NCBI GenBank assembly: GCA_031276865.1
Contig: JAISMF010000020.1
Span: 1 to 64,000, forward strand
Origin: Deltaproteobacteria bacterium
GTDB taxonomy: Bacteria; Desulfobacterota; Desulfarculia; Adiutricales; Adiutricaceae
Length of the DNA: 64,000 nucleotides
Direction: 5' to 3'
The first letter of the stretch is position 1; each line of letters opens with the position of its first letter. The notes beneath the pieces are model-generated. The model had not been told where the DNA came from. It did no database searches and saw nothing but the letters and a program-made list of their open reading frames with translations. This document shows positions 17,521 to 27,018 of this stretch, in pieces. The position numbers and the translations under genes were made by a program.

Positions 17521-17756
17521 GCGAAAAAAAAGAAAAAACGAGAATGAGCGAGAAAGAGGCAAAGAAAAAAACTGGAAAAAGCGAAAAGGCGAAAAGGCGA
17601 AAAGGCGAAAGAGATGAGAAAAGCAGGGATGAAAAAATTTAAAAAAATGAAGAGGGAAAAATGATGAAAAGAAAAAAGTGAAAAAGAGAAAATGAAAAAA
17701 GATTGTAAAAAGAGAAAAAGAGAAAAAGAGATAAAGAGAAAACGAAAAAAAGATGA
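17521..17756. repeat. Purine-only tract with tandem GCGAAAAG units
   Basis: For about 235 bases the plus strand is almost purely A and G. It includes three tandem copies of GCGAAAAG (17581-17604) and later runs of AGAGAAAA. Such tracts can form triplex-type structures or arise by slippage. Confidence 0.7.
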
Positions 17757-18254
17757 GGCTGAATAAATAGATGAGAGAAACTATTTCTTTACGGCGTAAA
17801 ACTTTTAAAAAAAATACGAAAAAATAAGCGGATAGCGAGAACTTCAAGCTTATAAAATATATTCATAGGTTTTATTGTCGCTGCTAAATTTAATAAGCCG
17901 TGGTTTTTCTAGCCTGGAGGCGGAGATTTAGCTCATCCGGCCTCCCGGATTTAACCGGCGGCAATTATTCTCTCCGGCGGAAAAATTTTTTGATATTATT
18001 TTTCCCTGCTGATAAACGCTTTTACAGATACTGGCGATAAGCGGGGAGGGTCGTATCCATTACGGTTGTCGAGTATGATTGAGATTTTTTCCACGGGGAT
18101 GGTGAAAAAATCATTAAACTTAAATATCGTTATTTAGGAAAAAAATATAATTCGAGGGGAAACGATTATAATCAGCGAATACTGAATATAAGGATTTTCT
18201 GGGTATATGGAAAAAGGAATCCGAAAAAGGGAAATTAATTTAGAAAATAGAAAT

Positions 18255-18285
18255 CCCGGTGAATTTTGAATATTATTTCACCGGG
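18255..18285 (-). terminator. Possible terminator downstream of dnaA
   Basis: Perfect nine-base arms CCCGGTGAA and TTCACCGGG flank a 13-base loop. Read on the minus strand the hairpin is followed by ATTTCTATTTTC. It lies about 250 bases past the dnaA stop. Confidence 0.45.
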
Positions 18286-18538
18286 CCGGAAGCGGAGGGA
18301 GGTGCGGAAATGAGCGCGGAACCCGAGTAGAAACTCATACGGGGATGTTAAAAATTATAATTGAAAACTACGTTTTGAATTATAGAATTAGGCGTCTCCA
18401 TTTACCCTAAGAAGTCAGGGGCCGGAAAACGTTATAATTCGGAGTTTGGAGGCGGGGAGGATAGTGCCGGAGACGCGGCGGTTTCCCGGCGATAAGGGTT
18501 TCCTAGGCGGAGGAGTCGAAGGAAGGGAAGAGAGCCGG

Positions 18539-19969
18539 TTAAAGTTCGGCGTTCAGCTGTCCTATATAGAGGTCCACCTGATTCTGCACCCTGGGGTCCT
18601 TTTTCATCGTCTGCTCCAGCTTGTTGAGGGCGTAAAGCACGGATGAATGCCGTCTTCCGAAGGCATGTCCGATGTCGTCCAGAGTCTTTCCGGTGAGCAG
18701 CCTGCAGAGGTAGATTCCGAAGGACCTGGCCTCGCTCACCTTCTTTTGGCGGCAGTTGGAGGTGATGGCCTGCTGATCCACTTTAAAGGTATGGCAGACG
18801 AATTTGAGGATGCGTTTAATGGTCAGGCCGTCTTCTCCGCCGCTGGCGATATTCGACAGGCACTCTCGGGCCATGTTGAGATCGGCGGTCCTCTGGAAAA
18901 GGCGGCATCTGGCGGCTATGCTGGTGACGCTGGCCTCGAGCAGCCTCACGTCAGACGTGATGTTGGAGGCTATAAGCTCCAGCACCCTGTCGTTAAGAGT
19001 GATGTTTTCTTTTCCGGCCTTGCTGACCAGTATTTTCACGCGCGTGTCGAAGTCTGGCGGCTGAATGGGGGCCACCAGGGATGAGCAGAACCTTGACTTC
19101 AGGGCCTGGTTTATGCGGGGGATGTTCCCTGGATGGTAGGTGGTCGTGAGCACGACCCTTTTCCCTTTGTCGAGAAGGTAATCCATCGTGTACCCCACCT
19201 CCTGCTGGATTTTCCCTTTTCCTCCCAGGAAGGTGATGTTGTCCAAGACGAGCACGTCGCACTTATGGCGGAATCTAATTTTAAAATCGTCCATGGAATA
19301 GTCGTGCAGAGCCCTGGTCATGGCGTTGGTGAAATCCTCCGCCGTCATGTAGATGAGATTCAAATCCGGATGCTGGGCCAGGATGGCCTGCGCCATGGCC
19401 TGGGAGAGATGGCTTTTTCCCAGCCCGTGATCAGAAAGAAAGCAGAGAATGTTGTTCCCCAGGTCGTCGTTGCGGGAAAAGGCCCGCGCGGCCGAGTAGG
19501 CGAAGCAGTTCGTGTCTCCGACGATGAAGTTATCAAAAGTGAAATTGGGGTTGAACTGCAAAATGTTCTGAGTGAGCCTGGCGTGGGCGTTCATCTGGGC
19601 CAGGGGGTTCAGCTGCGGCGGAAGCCACAGCCCCCCGTTCTCGGAACCGCCGTCGTAAAGCCCCATATTCGGCGGTTCGGGGCTCCAAGCGAATTTGATT
19701 GCTATTTTTCCTATACCGTTGGCGCGGGCGATGGATGTCAGAGCGTCTTCGATTTCGTTTTTAAAGTGACCCTGAACGTATCTTAAAAAAAATTCGTTGG
19801 GGGCTACCACCTCTATGACGTTCGGAAGCTCGATCTTGGCTCTCAAGCGCGCGATCCAGGTCTTGAACAAATCCTCGGGGACTCTGGCGCTTAACTCCGC
19901 AACCGCGCTGGGCCACAGTTTACCCATCTCCAAAGACAAGTCTCCTCCGTCAACAATAATTTTGCTCAT
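18539..19969 (-). CDS. dnaA: Chromosomal replication initiator DnaA, divergent
   Basis: 476 residues. Domain I spans about residues 1-95 and domain II is short. The AAA+ domain has Walker A as SDHGLGKS (179-186; usual GGVGLGKT), Walker B as VLVLDNITFL (usual LLIDDIQFL, so the second Asp is Asn), the arginine region LKSRF and sensor 2 DVRLLEA. Domain IV binds DNA; its signature reads ARSFGIYLCRLLTGKTLDDI followed by FGRRHSSV, one residue shorter than the usual FGGRDHSTV. The ATG at 19969 is chosen because domain I begins there; the ORF extends 24 codons further without support. The 5' flank is duplicated (see repeats). Probably functional, as no other intact dnaA lies in the window. Confidence 0.88.
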   Translation of the reverse strand: MSKIIVDGGDLSLEMGKLWPSAVAELSARVPEDLFKTWIARLRAKIELPNVIEVVAPNEFFLRYVQGHFKNEIEDALTSIARANGIGKIAIKFAWSPEPPNMGLYDGGSENGGLWLPPQLNPLAQMNAHARLTQNILQFNPNFTFDNFIVGDTNCFAYSAARAFSRNDDLGNNILCFLSDHGLGKSHLSQAMAQAILAQHPDLNLIYMTAEDFTNAMTRALHDYSMDDFKIRFRHKCDVLVLDNITFLGGKGKIQQEVGYTMDYLLDKGKRVVLTTTYHPGNIPRINQALKSRFCSSLVAPIQPPDFDTRVKILVSKAGKENITLNDRVLELIASNITSDVRLLEASVTSIAARCRLFQRTADLNMARECLSNIASGGEDGLTIKRILKFVCHTFKVDQQAITSNCRQKKVSEARSFGIYLCRLLTGKTLDDIGHAFGRRHSSVLYALNKLEQTMKKDPRVQNQVDLYIGQLNAEL

Positions 19970-20529
19970 GAGAATTAACCTTAATTGTCGGGAGTATCTG
20001 ATAAAAAATAAAGAAAGCAGAGAGATGACACGGCTTTTCAAGCTGGGATGATTTATGCGGGGTGATAATTTAAAAAGTGAACTTGAAAACAGAGAATAAT
20101 GGATTTTTAAAAATTTAACAAGTCGTAAAGCGCTGAATCACGGTATCCGTCAGGGACGCTAAAAGCGGGTTTTAGGCATTTCTTCATCGGAGGAGGAAAG
20201 CTCCGGTATTATTAAAGAAAAAGGGATCCTTCAAGGATAATTGAAGCTGAAAGCGAATCGGGCCGCCCGCGCCGGGCGGACAAATCCAGGCCCCCGGGGT
20301 CTCTTATTGAGAAAATGGCCGTCTCGGGGGCGTTTTTTGAACAACTTTAAAATTCTTTAAAATTCTCTGTTTTTCACGCGTTTTTAAAAAATAACAAAAA
20401 ATTTCACGATTATCGTTAAGCGCCTAAAGAATATTGAGAAAAATACTTTACTAGTCGTTTTTTAATTATTTCAAAGTCCGTGCCGGATGGGTCGGCGAGG
20501 AGGGAGCCGGAGGCAAGTTGGCGGAATTA
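19970..20529. repeat. xseA-dnaA intergenic region, copy 1 (next to intact dnaA)
   Basis: This 560-base segment aligns end to end with 20924-21470. Nearly identical blocks include GAACTTGAAAAC, TCCGGTATTATT, TCTTATTGAGAAAA, TTTTTGAACAACTTTAAAAT and TTTTCACGCGTTTTTAA. Within it ATTGAGAAAA occurs twice (20306-20315, 20433-20442). It must hold the promoter of dnaA and could hold origin sequence, though I see no consensus DnaA box. Confidence 0.8.
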
Positions 20530-20640
20530 TTAGGCTTTTTCCCCAGCGTGGCGAAGGGGAGCTTCTAGTCGAACCAGGCTCTGATTTTTCCCGCGGAAAG
20601 GGAAGGAAGGCGGCGCCGCGATAAGCGGCTAATCTAAGAT
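20530..20640 (-). pseudogene. Remnant of the xseA 3' end
   Basis: Read on the minus strand this piece encodes GKIRAWFD followed by a stop, where intact xseA has GKIRARVDS, and it ends in a GEKA-stop matching the real GKKA-stop. A one-base shift lies between the two matching stretches. It is a dead fragment of the last 35 or so codons. Confidence 0.75.
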
Positions 20641-20644
20641 CAAA

Positions 20645-20923
20645 CTGAATTTGACCGCCGCTTCATAAACGCCGATGGCGCTGGCGGCGGAAGAAAGCGC
20701 TATCACGAAGTTTTTTACAAAGAGCGTCGGAAGGCGATAAAAAATAACTCGTTTTGAACGATTATTTCATAATGTTCGGACGCGGCGTCTTGGTTCTCAA
20801 GGGCGCGAACTAGGCTCTGAAAGCGTCTTCGGGTAGTTTGAAGCTCTACTCCCCGGCCGCGGCTCGCTACGATTCACCTGTTTTCAAAGCCTGGTCTTCA
20901 CCCTCGATAATAACTTCGGTCAC
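20645..20923 (-). pseudogene. Remnant of the dnaA 5' end (domain I)
   Basis: Read on the minus strand from a GTG at 20923, the translation VTEVIIEGEDQALKTGES-stop aligns with MSKIIVDGGDLSLEMGKLW of intact dnaA, and PEDAFRA-stop-FAPLRTK aligns with PEDLFKTWIARLRAK. Both Trp codons have become TAG, and two further stops occur. About 90 codons are recognisable. It abuts the xseA remnant, so the junction of an old tandem duplication lies near 20640. Confidence 0.8.
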
Positions 20924-21470
20924 GCGAAGAACCTCTAATCGTTGGGATTGTAAGAATCAAAATATTGATGGCGGAGAGATGACACTGCTTTTAAAGCTGA
21001 ATGAAAATATCTAGGGATTAATGAAAAGCGAACTTGAAAACGGAGAATAAATGATTTTCAAAAATTTATCAAGCCGTAAACCGTCGTATACCGGTTCCCG
21101 TTAGCTACGCTTGACGCGGGTTTTAGGCGTTTCTTCGCCGAAGGAGGAAAGGTCCGGTATTATTGAAGAAAAAGAGATCCTTCAGGTGAATTGAAGTGGA
21201 AATCGGGTCGGGCGGTTTAAGGGCGGCGGACAAACCCAGGCCCCGGGGTTCTCTTATTGAGAAAAGCGCCGATTAGGAGGCTGTTTTTGAACAACTTTAA
21301 AATTCTTGAAAATTCTCTTATTTTCACGCGTTTTTAATAAAATCGAAGAAACATCCGGCTTTTATTAATCGCCCGAGATTATTGAGAAAATCTTTCACCG
21401 GTTTATTTTTTTCATAGACGGTATCTGTCGGGGGCGGCGGGGATGGCTCCTGGGGCGAACAGGCGGGATA
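20924..21470. repeat. xseA-dnaA intergenic region, copy 2 (next to intact xseA)
   Basis: Second copy of the duplicated spacer, 547 bases, starting at the dead dnaA start and ending at the intact xseA stop. It also has ATTGAGAAAA twice (21256-21265, 21381-21390), at the same relative places as copy 1. By eye it is better conserved relative to copy 1 than the gene fragments are relative to their parents. Confidence 0.8.
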
Positions 21471-22832
21471 TTAAGCTTTTTTACCGGCGGCGGCCGCGAG
21501 GATGGAGTCGACCCTGGCTCTTATTTTTCCTTCGGAGAGGGTCAGAAGGAAGGTGTCGCCCATCTTCACCGACGCCGAGCTTCGCAGAACCCGCCCGTCG
21601 GGGAGGGTGGCCAGGGAATAGCCCCGGGTGAGGATTACCAATGGCGAAATTAGTTGGAGGCGGTCCACGGCGTGGTTCAGTTCCTGAAAGAAGGGGGCGA
21701 GAAGCTTCAATTTAATGTGGGCCAGGGTCGCCACGAGATTTTCCAGCTCCTCTTTTTGTCTGGCGATCTTCGTTCCGGGCGAGAGGTAGTTAAGCTTCTC
21801 TTTAAGTTTTTCCAACTCGCCCTTGGATCTAAGCAGCGCCAGGCTTATCAGGCTTACCAACCTCTCCACCAGGCCGTCTATCTGGAGGCTCTCCTGTTTG
21901 AGCCTGTGCTGGAAATTTAGAAGACGGTGTTTAAGCTCCCTTATTTCGGCCGCTTTCTCGTTTAATTTAGCCCCGGCGGACTTCTCCAGTCTTTTCCGGA
22001 GGAGCGTCAGATCCTCCAGGATCCTCGCCTTGTCCGGAAAGATGCGCTCCGCGGCGGCGGTAGGGGTTATGGCCGAGCCGTCGGCGGCGAGCTCGGCGAG
22101 GGATAGATCCGTGGCGTGCCCCACGGCCGCGAAAGTGAGGATCCTGGAGTTGGCCACGGCACGCACCAGAATCTCCTCGTTGTAGGCCCAGAGGTCCTCG
22201 AGGCTTCCTCCGCCCCGGGTGAGCACTATGAGGTCGAAACCTCCCCAGCTGTTTACATCCTCCACGGCCGCGGCCATTTCCGCGGCCGCTCCCTCCCCTT
22301 GGACCTTCACGGGGTAGATGGTTATGGCGGCCTGGGGAAAACGTTTGAACGCCGTCTTTAAAAAGTCCTCCACGGCCGCTCCCTTGGGGGAGGTCAGAAG
22401 GGCCACGCGTCTGGGCCAGAAAGGTAGTTTTCTCTTGCGGGCGGCGTTGAAGAGGCCTTCGGCGAGGAGACGGGCTTTAAGTTTTTCAAAGGCGAGGCGG
22501 AGGGCGCCTTCGCCCCTGGGTTCCATGGAATCCACTATGAGCTGGTATTCCGATCTGGCGTAGTAGGTGGTCAGATGACCGCAGGCCAGGACGTTGAGGC
22601 CGTCTTCGGCTATCGAGGCCGCCCTGCCGCGGTTGCTACTCCAGATTATGGCTTTGATCTTGCTCTTGGCGTCGTTTAAATAAAAGTAGAGATGCCCGCT
22701 GCCCTGCCGAAAGCGCCCGGAGATCTCGCCTTCCACGTAGACCTTGGGAAACCTCTCCCGAAACAGGGAGTCGATCCTGTTGGTGAGGGAGGTGGGGGTG
22801 AATATTTCGGCGGGCCTATCCTGAGCGGACAT
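21471..22832 (-). CDS. xseA: Exodeoxyribonuclease VII large subunit
   Basis: 453 residues from the ATG at 22832 (a TTG three codons earlier is also possible). With XseB it degrades single-stranded DNA. The N-terminal OB fold has VYVEGEISGRFRQGSGHLYF. The catalytic part shows LLTSPKGAAVEDFL (Asp), VLTRGGGSLEDLW (Arg) and AVGHATDLSLAELAADGSA (His and Asp), with the usual ADxRAxTPTAAAE-type end. A long coiled coil follows (about 255-380), then a C-terminal strand pair with RGYSLAT. xseB is not adjacent. Its 3' end was duplicated and a dead copy lies near dnaA. Confidence 0.92.
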   Translation of the reverse strand: MSAQDRPAEIFTPTSLTNRIDSLFRERFPKVYVEGEISGRFRQGSGHLYFYLNDAKSKIKAIIWSSNRGRAASIAEDGLNVLACGHLTTYYARSEYQLIVDSMEPRGEGALRLAFEKLKARLLAEGLFNAARKRKLPFWPRRVALLTSPKGAAVEDFLKTAFKRFPQAAITIYPVKVQGEGAAAEMAAAVEDVNSWGGFDLIVLTRGGGSLEDLWAYNEEILVRAVANSRILTFAAVGHATDLSLAELAADGSAITPTAAAERIFPDKARILEDLTLLRKRLEKSAGAKLNEKAAEIRELKHRLLNFQHRLKQESLQIDGLVERLVSLISLALLRSKGELEKLKEKLNYLSPGTKIARQKEELENLVATLAHIKLKLLAPFFQELNHAVDRLQLISPLVILTRGYSLATLPDGRVLRSSASVKMGDTFLLTLSEGKIRARVDSILAAAAGKKA

Positions 22833-23379
22833 GACTGTCAACTTTCTCCGCGGATTTTATATTAAAATAGATGACTTTTTTTTGGCGTCGGGCGTATTTT
22901 GGTTGTCATTTTGTCAGCGCCGGAACGGGTGGCTTTTAGTTTTATGGTTTATACCACAATGCTCCCGGAGATTGCAAGACGCCGGGATAAAATATTTTCA
23001 ATTATTTAAATTATTTTCTTCCGAGCGCGTCTTTAAGCCGTTTTATTTCAAAAGGCGGAAAAAGGCGGGGGATAAATTCGTAGAAAAAAATTATAAAATA
23101 GATCAAAAATGTATAAAAACTTTAAAAAAAATATAATAATGCCTAAAAAAGCGCGAAAATAGCGGGATTTTTTAAAGCTTATTAAGTTAATATTTTGAAT
23201 GCTTATAATAATTCGGGAATATCCGGCTACTTTCAAAAAAAGATATTTATTCAAGTTTCTATTGAAATTAAATTAAAAAACCGGCGTCGGAATATACTTA
23301 TACCTCCGGAGCGGAGCGTGAAAACGATACAGATCGGCTATCAAAGAAGGAACGCTGAAATGAGCGTCAAAAAATAATA

Positions 23380-23429
23380 GGGAGTTTAAATTCCACCAAA
23401 ATGTGGAAAGCGCGCTAAGAAAAACTCCC
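23380..23429. other. Nested hairpin element
   Basis: Outer arms GGGAGTTT and AAACTCCC enclose a second hairpin TTCCAC-CAAAAT-GTGGAA and the palindrome AGCGCGCT. The 3' side continues TTGTGTGG, so a simple terminator is not evident. It could be a small structured RNA or an element end. Confidence 0.4.
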
Positions 23430-24219
23430 TTGTGTGGAAAATAAGTGAAAATACTTCCAGCTTCTTTTTCGGCGACGGTTTACGTCTTCCTCACGCGGTT
23501 GTTCACATCCTTTCCCGCGTGTATTATTTTGATTTTAGCGGCGCCGTCTTTTTCCGGAGTCCAGGATTGTCAACTGATTTACAGTTTTTTTATGAAGGTT
23601 ATAAAATCGTTTTTTTCATTACAGTTTTAGCCGCTCCCCGTCTTTGGTCTCTATCTTAAGATCTTCTTTTCTACCTTCCCTCCCGGCGCCGCTTACGAAA
23701 AGGGTTTTCGTTTTAAAACGGCCCCGGAACAGGGGCTTGAGATTAGAATTCATCCTTATAAATCATCCTTCATATCCTGGATCCATTTCTTCGCCGAAAT
23801 CACCGAACTGAATTTCCTCTCAAGACTTCCCTTTCATGACGGGGGATGGGTGACGGTTCTCTTTTTGTCGCCTTCGGCGCCATGATCTCCACCATGCACT
23901 GAAAGACGCTGGCTAATATAGATGATTTTGATCGCGGCCGAGGGCTTTCGGGATTATCAACGGATCCGGCGGCGATGCTTTCCGGCGCCGCCTTCGGAAG
24001 AACTTCGTTGTAACGAACTATGTTTTTTTAAATAAACGCCTCAACGGGCGCGGCTTAATCAGAGTGTTCTTTTTTTACCTTCAGAATTCGGCTTGAACTA
24101 GTCTTTTGATATTTTTTCTATAATTAATAAATAATTATGTCGAAAAACGTTCTTGTTTCGCCCAATGAACATGTTTTACCGGCATTTAAACGAATAGAAA
24201 AATCAAAAAGATTAAAATT

Positions 24220-24449
24220 TCAGACTTTCATTAAAGAATCTTCGTAAAACACGCGGAGGTCCGAAAAAAAATTACCTCCCTTATTTTTTCTCTTGACGTG
24301 ATCCGTATTTTTTACCACGTTCGCCACCGCTTCCGGAAGATTGTTCAATATGAGCGAATTTTCCTCTCTTTTCCGGCTTCAAGGCTTGATTTTTCCTTCA
24401 CTTCTCTTTTTAGAATCATGCCGCCGCGGTCGCTTATCGTTATGAACAT
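24220..24449 (-). pseudogene. Possible transposase N-terminal remnant
   Basis: Translation on the minus strand from 24449 gives RMFITISDRGGMILKREV and then AGKERKIRS, and after a frameshift near 24345 LILNNLPEAVANVV. This resembles the start of IS4/IS1634-like transposases, where an ES-x-R-x-x-GK-x-R-x-R-T-I-x-N-L-x-x-LP pattern is common. No DDE core or inverted repeats are visible. Tentative. Confidence 0.25.
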
Positions 24450-25287
24450 TCGTTCATAAATTTTTCCGTCTGTTTTTCCGTTTTGAAACATTTCTCTTCC
24501 GGTGAACTCCCGTAACCCTTTGGAAATTCGTGGACGCGTAAACTAGGGAAGACGGCGGAAAAAAAAGCCCGAGCCAAAACAACCGAAAGGTTCCGCTGAT
24601 TTTTTTAGCCGACTTTTTTATTTTCTCGTCCCTCTGGTATCGCTTTTCCCCTGTTTCCGGTCGGGTCTTGTTTATTTCTCTTCCCAGTTCCGGCGGTTAA
24701 TGAATAATTTTCGCGTTTCACCGTTCTTCGGGGAAATGAATCAGCCTTTCCCGCCTTGATAATCCTCCGCCTCCCCCCCCCTTTTTTGGCGAAAAGCCAG
24801 CGTTCTTCCGCTTTTAAAACATTTCCGGCCGTCTTTATTTTTCCTTTTTCGGGTCCGAATGTTCCCTTTCGGAACATTTTTTTGGTTTCGCCGGTGAAAT
24901 ATCTCTTAGGAGCTTCGCCGTTTGTTTTAGCGGGAAGGTTTTTTTTCGTCCCTGAACCAATTTCTCCGTCGGGAAGGCTCTCTGGATTCCCGCGGAAGCG
25001 AGAAATCCGGTGTTTTCACGACGCGCCGCGGCCGGGGCTTGGACGGTTTTGGGAATTTTTTCCAACGTCTTCGTTTCGGGCTTGTTTGAAAGAGCCGGGA
25101 GGGCCGCGCTTTTCGCCTCTTCCCCCCGTCCCGGCTCCAGGCGCCTTTTCTCCGGAGCGATCCCTGGCTTTGGCCCTTGCCGAGGCCTTTTCCCCCTTTT
25201 TATTTTCCAGTAAATGTTTTAGGATGAGATTTTACAAAAACGGCCTCCGGGGCCGTTGAAACTGATAAATTCCGGCCGCGAGGACTG

Positions 25288-26892
25288 ATGATGATTAGAA
25301 AACTTTTCCCTCCCGCCCTGGGCCTTCTTTTAACGCTGGCGCTCGTTTCCGTCCCGCCCCTTTTCGCCCAGAAGCCCCCCCAGGGCGATTCGCTGGTGAG
25401 CCCCAGCCTGGCCGACGCCACCAACCTCATTCCGGCCCTGGCCTCGGACGTCTCCTCGAGGGACGTGCTCAACAACGTCTACCGGGGGCTCGTGAAATAC
25501 GATAAAAATCTCAATATCATCCCGGATCTGGCGGAATCTTGGGAGATATCCGACGACCAGCTCACCATAACCTTTCATCTGAAAAAAAACGTGATCTGGG
25601 AGGACGGGACTCCGGTGACCTCGTCCGACTGCCTCTTCACCTGGGAGCTCATGAGCGACCCCCTGACCCCCACCGCCTACGGCGAGGATTTCCGCCAGAT
25701 TGAGAAGGCCGAGACCCCCGACGAGCACACCTTCGTGGTGACCTACAAGAGGACCCTGGCCTCGGCCCTCATCAACTGGGGCTTCTCCATCATGCCCAGG
25801 CATCTGCTGGAGGGAGCGAACCTGGACGACAGTCCTCTGGCCCGAAAACCCGTGGGAAACGGGCCCTTCAGGCTCTCAAGCTGGGAGGTGGGGCAGAGGA
25901 TAGTGCTGGTCGCGAGCGACACCTACGAAAAGGGCCGTCCTCCGTTAAACAGCCTTATAACGAGGATCATCCCGGATCTGCCCACCCAGATGATGGAGCT
26001 CAAGACCGGAAACATCGATCTCATGAACCTCACCCCCGATCAGTGGGAGGAGGCGCGCAACGACCCCGCTTTGAGCGCGGCTTACGATTTCTACCGCGCT
26101 CCGGCCTTCAGCTACACCTACCTGGGCTTCAACCAGAAGGATCCCCGCCTTTCCGATAAAAGGGTGCGGCAGGCCATAAACTACGCCATCGACAAAGAAG
26201 AGATCCTGGTCGGAGTCCTGGGCGGTTTCGGACAGGCGGCCAACGGCCCCTTCCAGCCGAAGATGTGGGCCTACAACCAGAATGTCAAGCCCTATCCCTA
26301 CGACCCGGAAAAGGCCAAAGCCCTGCTTTCCGAGGCCGGCTACGCCGACACGGACGGAGACGGCTACCTGGACAAGGACGGGGCCCGCTTCGTGCTCACC
26401 ATTTTGTACAACCAGGGAAACCAGTTAAGGGAGCTGAGCGGCCTCATCATCCAGTCGCGGCTCAAACTCGTGGGGATCGAAGTCAAGCTCCGGGTGGTGG
26501 CCTGGCAGTCCTTGACCAAGGAGTTTCTCGACAATCATAATTTCGAGGCCGTGATCATGGGCTGGACCATCCCCCTCAATCCCGACCTCTACGACGTCTT
26601 CAACTCCGAGAAGACCAAGCCCGGGGAGCTCAACTACATAAGCTACGCCAACCCCGAGGTGGACGAGCTCATAGACGTGGGCCGCTTCAATCTGGATCAG
26701 GCGGTGAGGAAGAAGGCCTACGACCGCATCCAGGAGATATTCCACGAGGACGTCCCCTACGTCTTCCTCTACATCCCCGACGAGCTCGTAGCCGTATCCA
26801 AACGCTTCGTGGGTCCGGAGGTGGCGCCCCTGGGCTTCGGCTTCAACATCGACGAATGGTACGTTCCGGCCGACCGCAGGCGCTACAAGTAA
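25288..26892 (+). CDS. ABC transporter periplasmic peptide-binding protein
   Basis: 534 residues, family 5 extracellular solute-binding protein (DppA/OppA type). The signal peptide is LLLTLALVSVPPLFAQ. Family marks include LNNVYRGLVKYDKN, PDLAESWEISDD, FHLKKNVIWEDGTPVTSSD, GNGPFRLSSWEVGQ, VRQAINYAIDKEEI and the DTDGDGYLDKDG loop, which could bind calcium. Two adjacent ATGs occur after a GAGG; the first is used. Permease and ATPase genes are not adjacent, so it either serves a transporter encoded elsewhere or is an orphan. Ligand not predictable; peptides or nickel are typical for the family. Confidence 0.88.
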   Translation: MMIRKLFPPALGLLLTLALVSVPPLFAQKPPQGDSLVSPSLADATNLIPALASDVSSRDVLNNVYRGLVKYDKNLNIIPDLAESWEISDDQLTITFHLKKNVIWEDGTPVTSSDCLFTWELMSDPLTPTAYGEDFRQIEKAETPDEHTFVVTYKRTLASALINWGFSIMPRHLLEGANLDDSPLARKPVGNGPFRLSSWEVGQRIVLVASDTYEKGRPPLNSLITRIIPDLPTQMMELKTGNIDLMNLTPDQWEEARNDPALSAAYDFYRAPAFSYTYLGFNQKDPRLSDKRVRQAINYAIDKEEILVGVLGGFGQAANGPFQPKMWAYNQNVKPYPYDPEKAKALLSEAGYADTDGDGYLDKDGARFVLTILYNQGNQLRELSGLIIQSRLKLVGIEVKLRVVAWQSLTKEFLDNHNFEAVIMGWTIPLNPDLYDVFNSEKTKPGELNYISYANPEVDELIDVGRFNLDQAVRKKAYDRIQEIFHEDVPYVFLYIPDELVAVSKRFVGPEVAPLGFGFNIDEWYVPADRRRYK

Positions 26893-26956
26893 AGCTTCCC
26901 GAAAAGACGGGCGGATTTTCCGGTCTTCTTTAAAGCGATGGCGCCTAAAAAAACGG

Positions 26957-26994
26957 AAACCCCCCGGCTTCCCAAGGAATCCGGGGGGTTTTTT
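26957..26994. terminator. Terminator between the binding-protein gene and satP
   Basis: AAACCCCCCGG and CCGGGGGGTTTTTT form a strong hairpin with a 13-base loop, placed between two converging genes. Confidence 0.8.
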
Positions 26995-27018
26995 ACGCGG
27001 TGAGCGGCCTAAGGTTCC

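Larger units (their letters stand above)
17132..18538. other. 1.4-kb AT-rich spacer between hisC and dnaA
   Basis: No supported gene. It holds the purine tract and the dnaA-side terminator listed separately. The 155-residue ORF at 17380-17847 on the minus strand is a product of the purine tract (Phe/Leu/Ser only) and is not called. Confidence 0.5.
22833..25287. other. 2.4-kb spacer, mostly without readable genes
   Basis: AT-rich from 22980 to 23400, mixed after that. ORFs such as 22831-23136, 23432-23659 and 24756-25259 lack ribosome-binding sites and domain features. Only a nested hairpin and a possible transposase remnant (separate entries) stand out. The length suggests decayed genes. Confidence 0.5.

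Noticed and set aside
17380-17847. 155-residue ORF on the minus strand, Phe/Leu/Ser-rich, looking like a membrane protein
   Set aside because: It is the translation of the purine tract. No ribosome-binding site, no domain, and composition fully explained by the repeat DNA.
20645-20923. TAG at both Trp positions in the dnaA fragment as a sign of TAG recoding
   Set aside because: Intact genes in the window use TAG as a normal stop, and other stop codons also occur in the fragment, so simple decay is enough.
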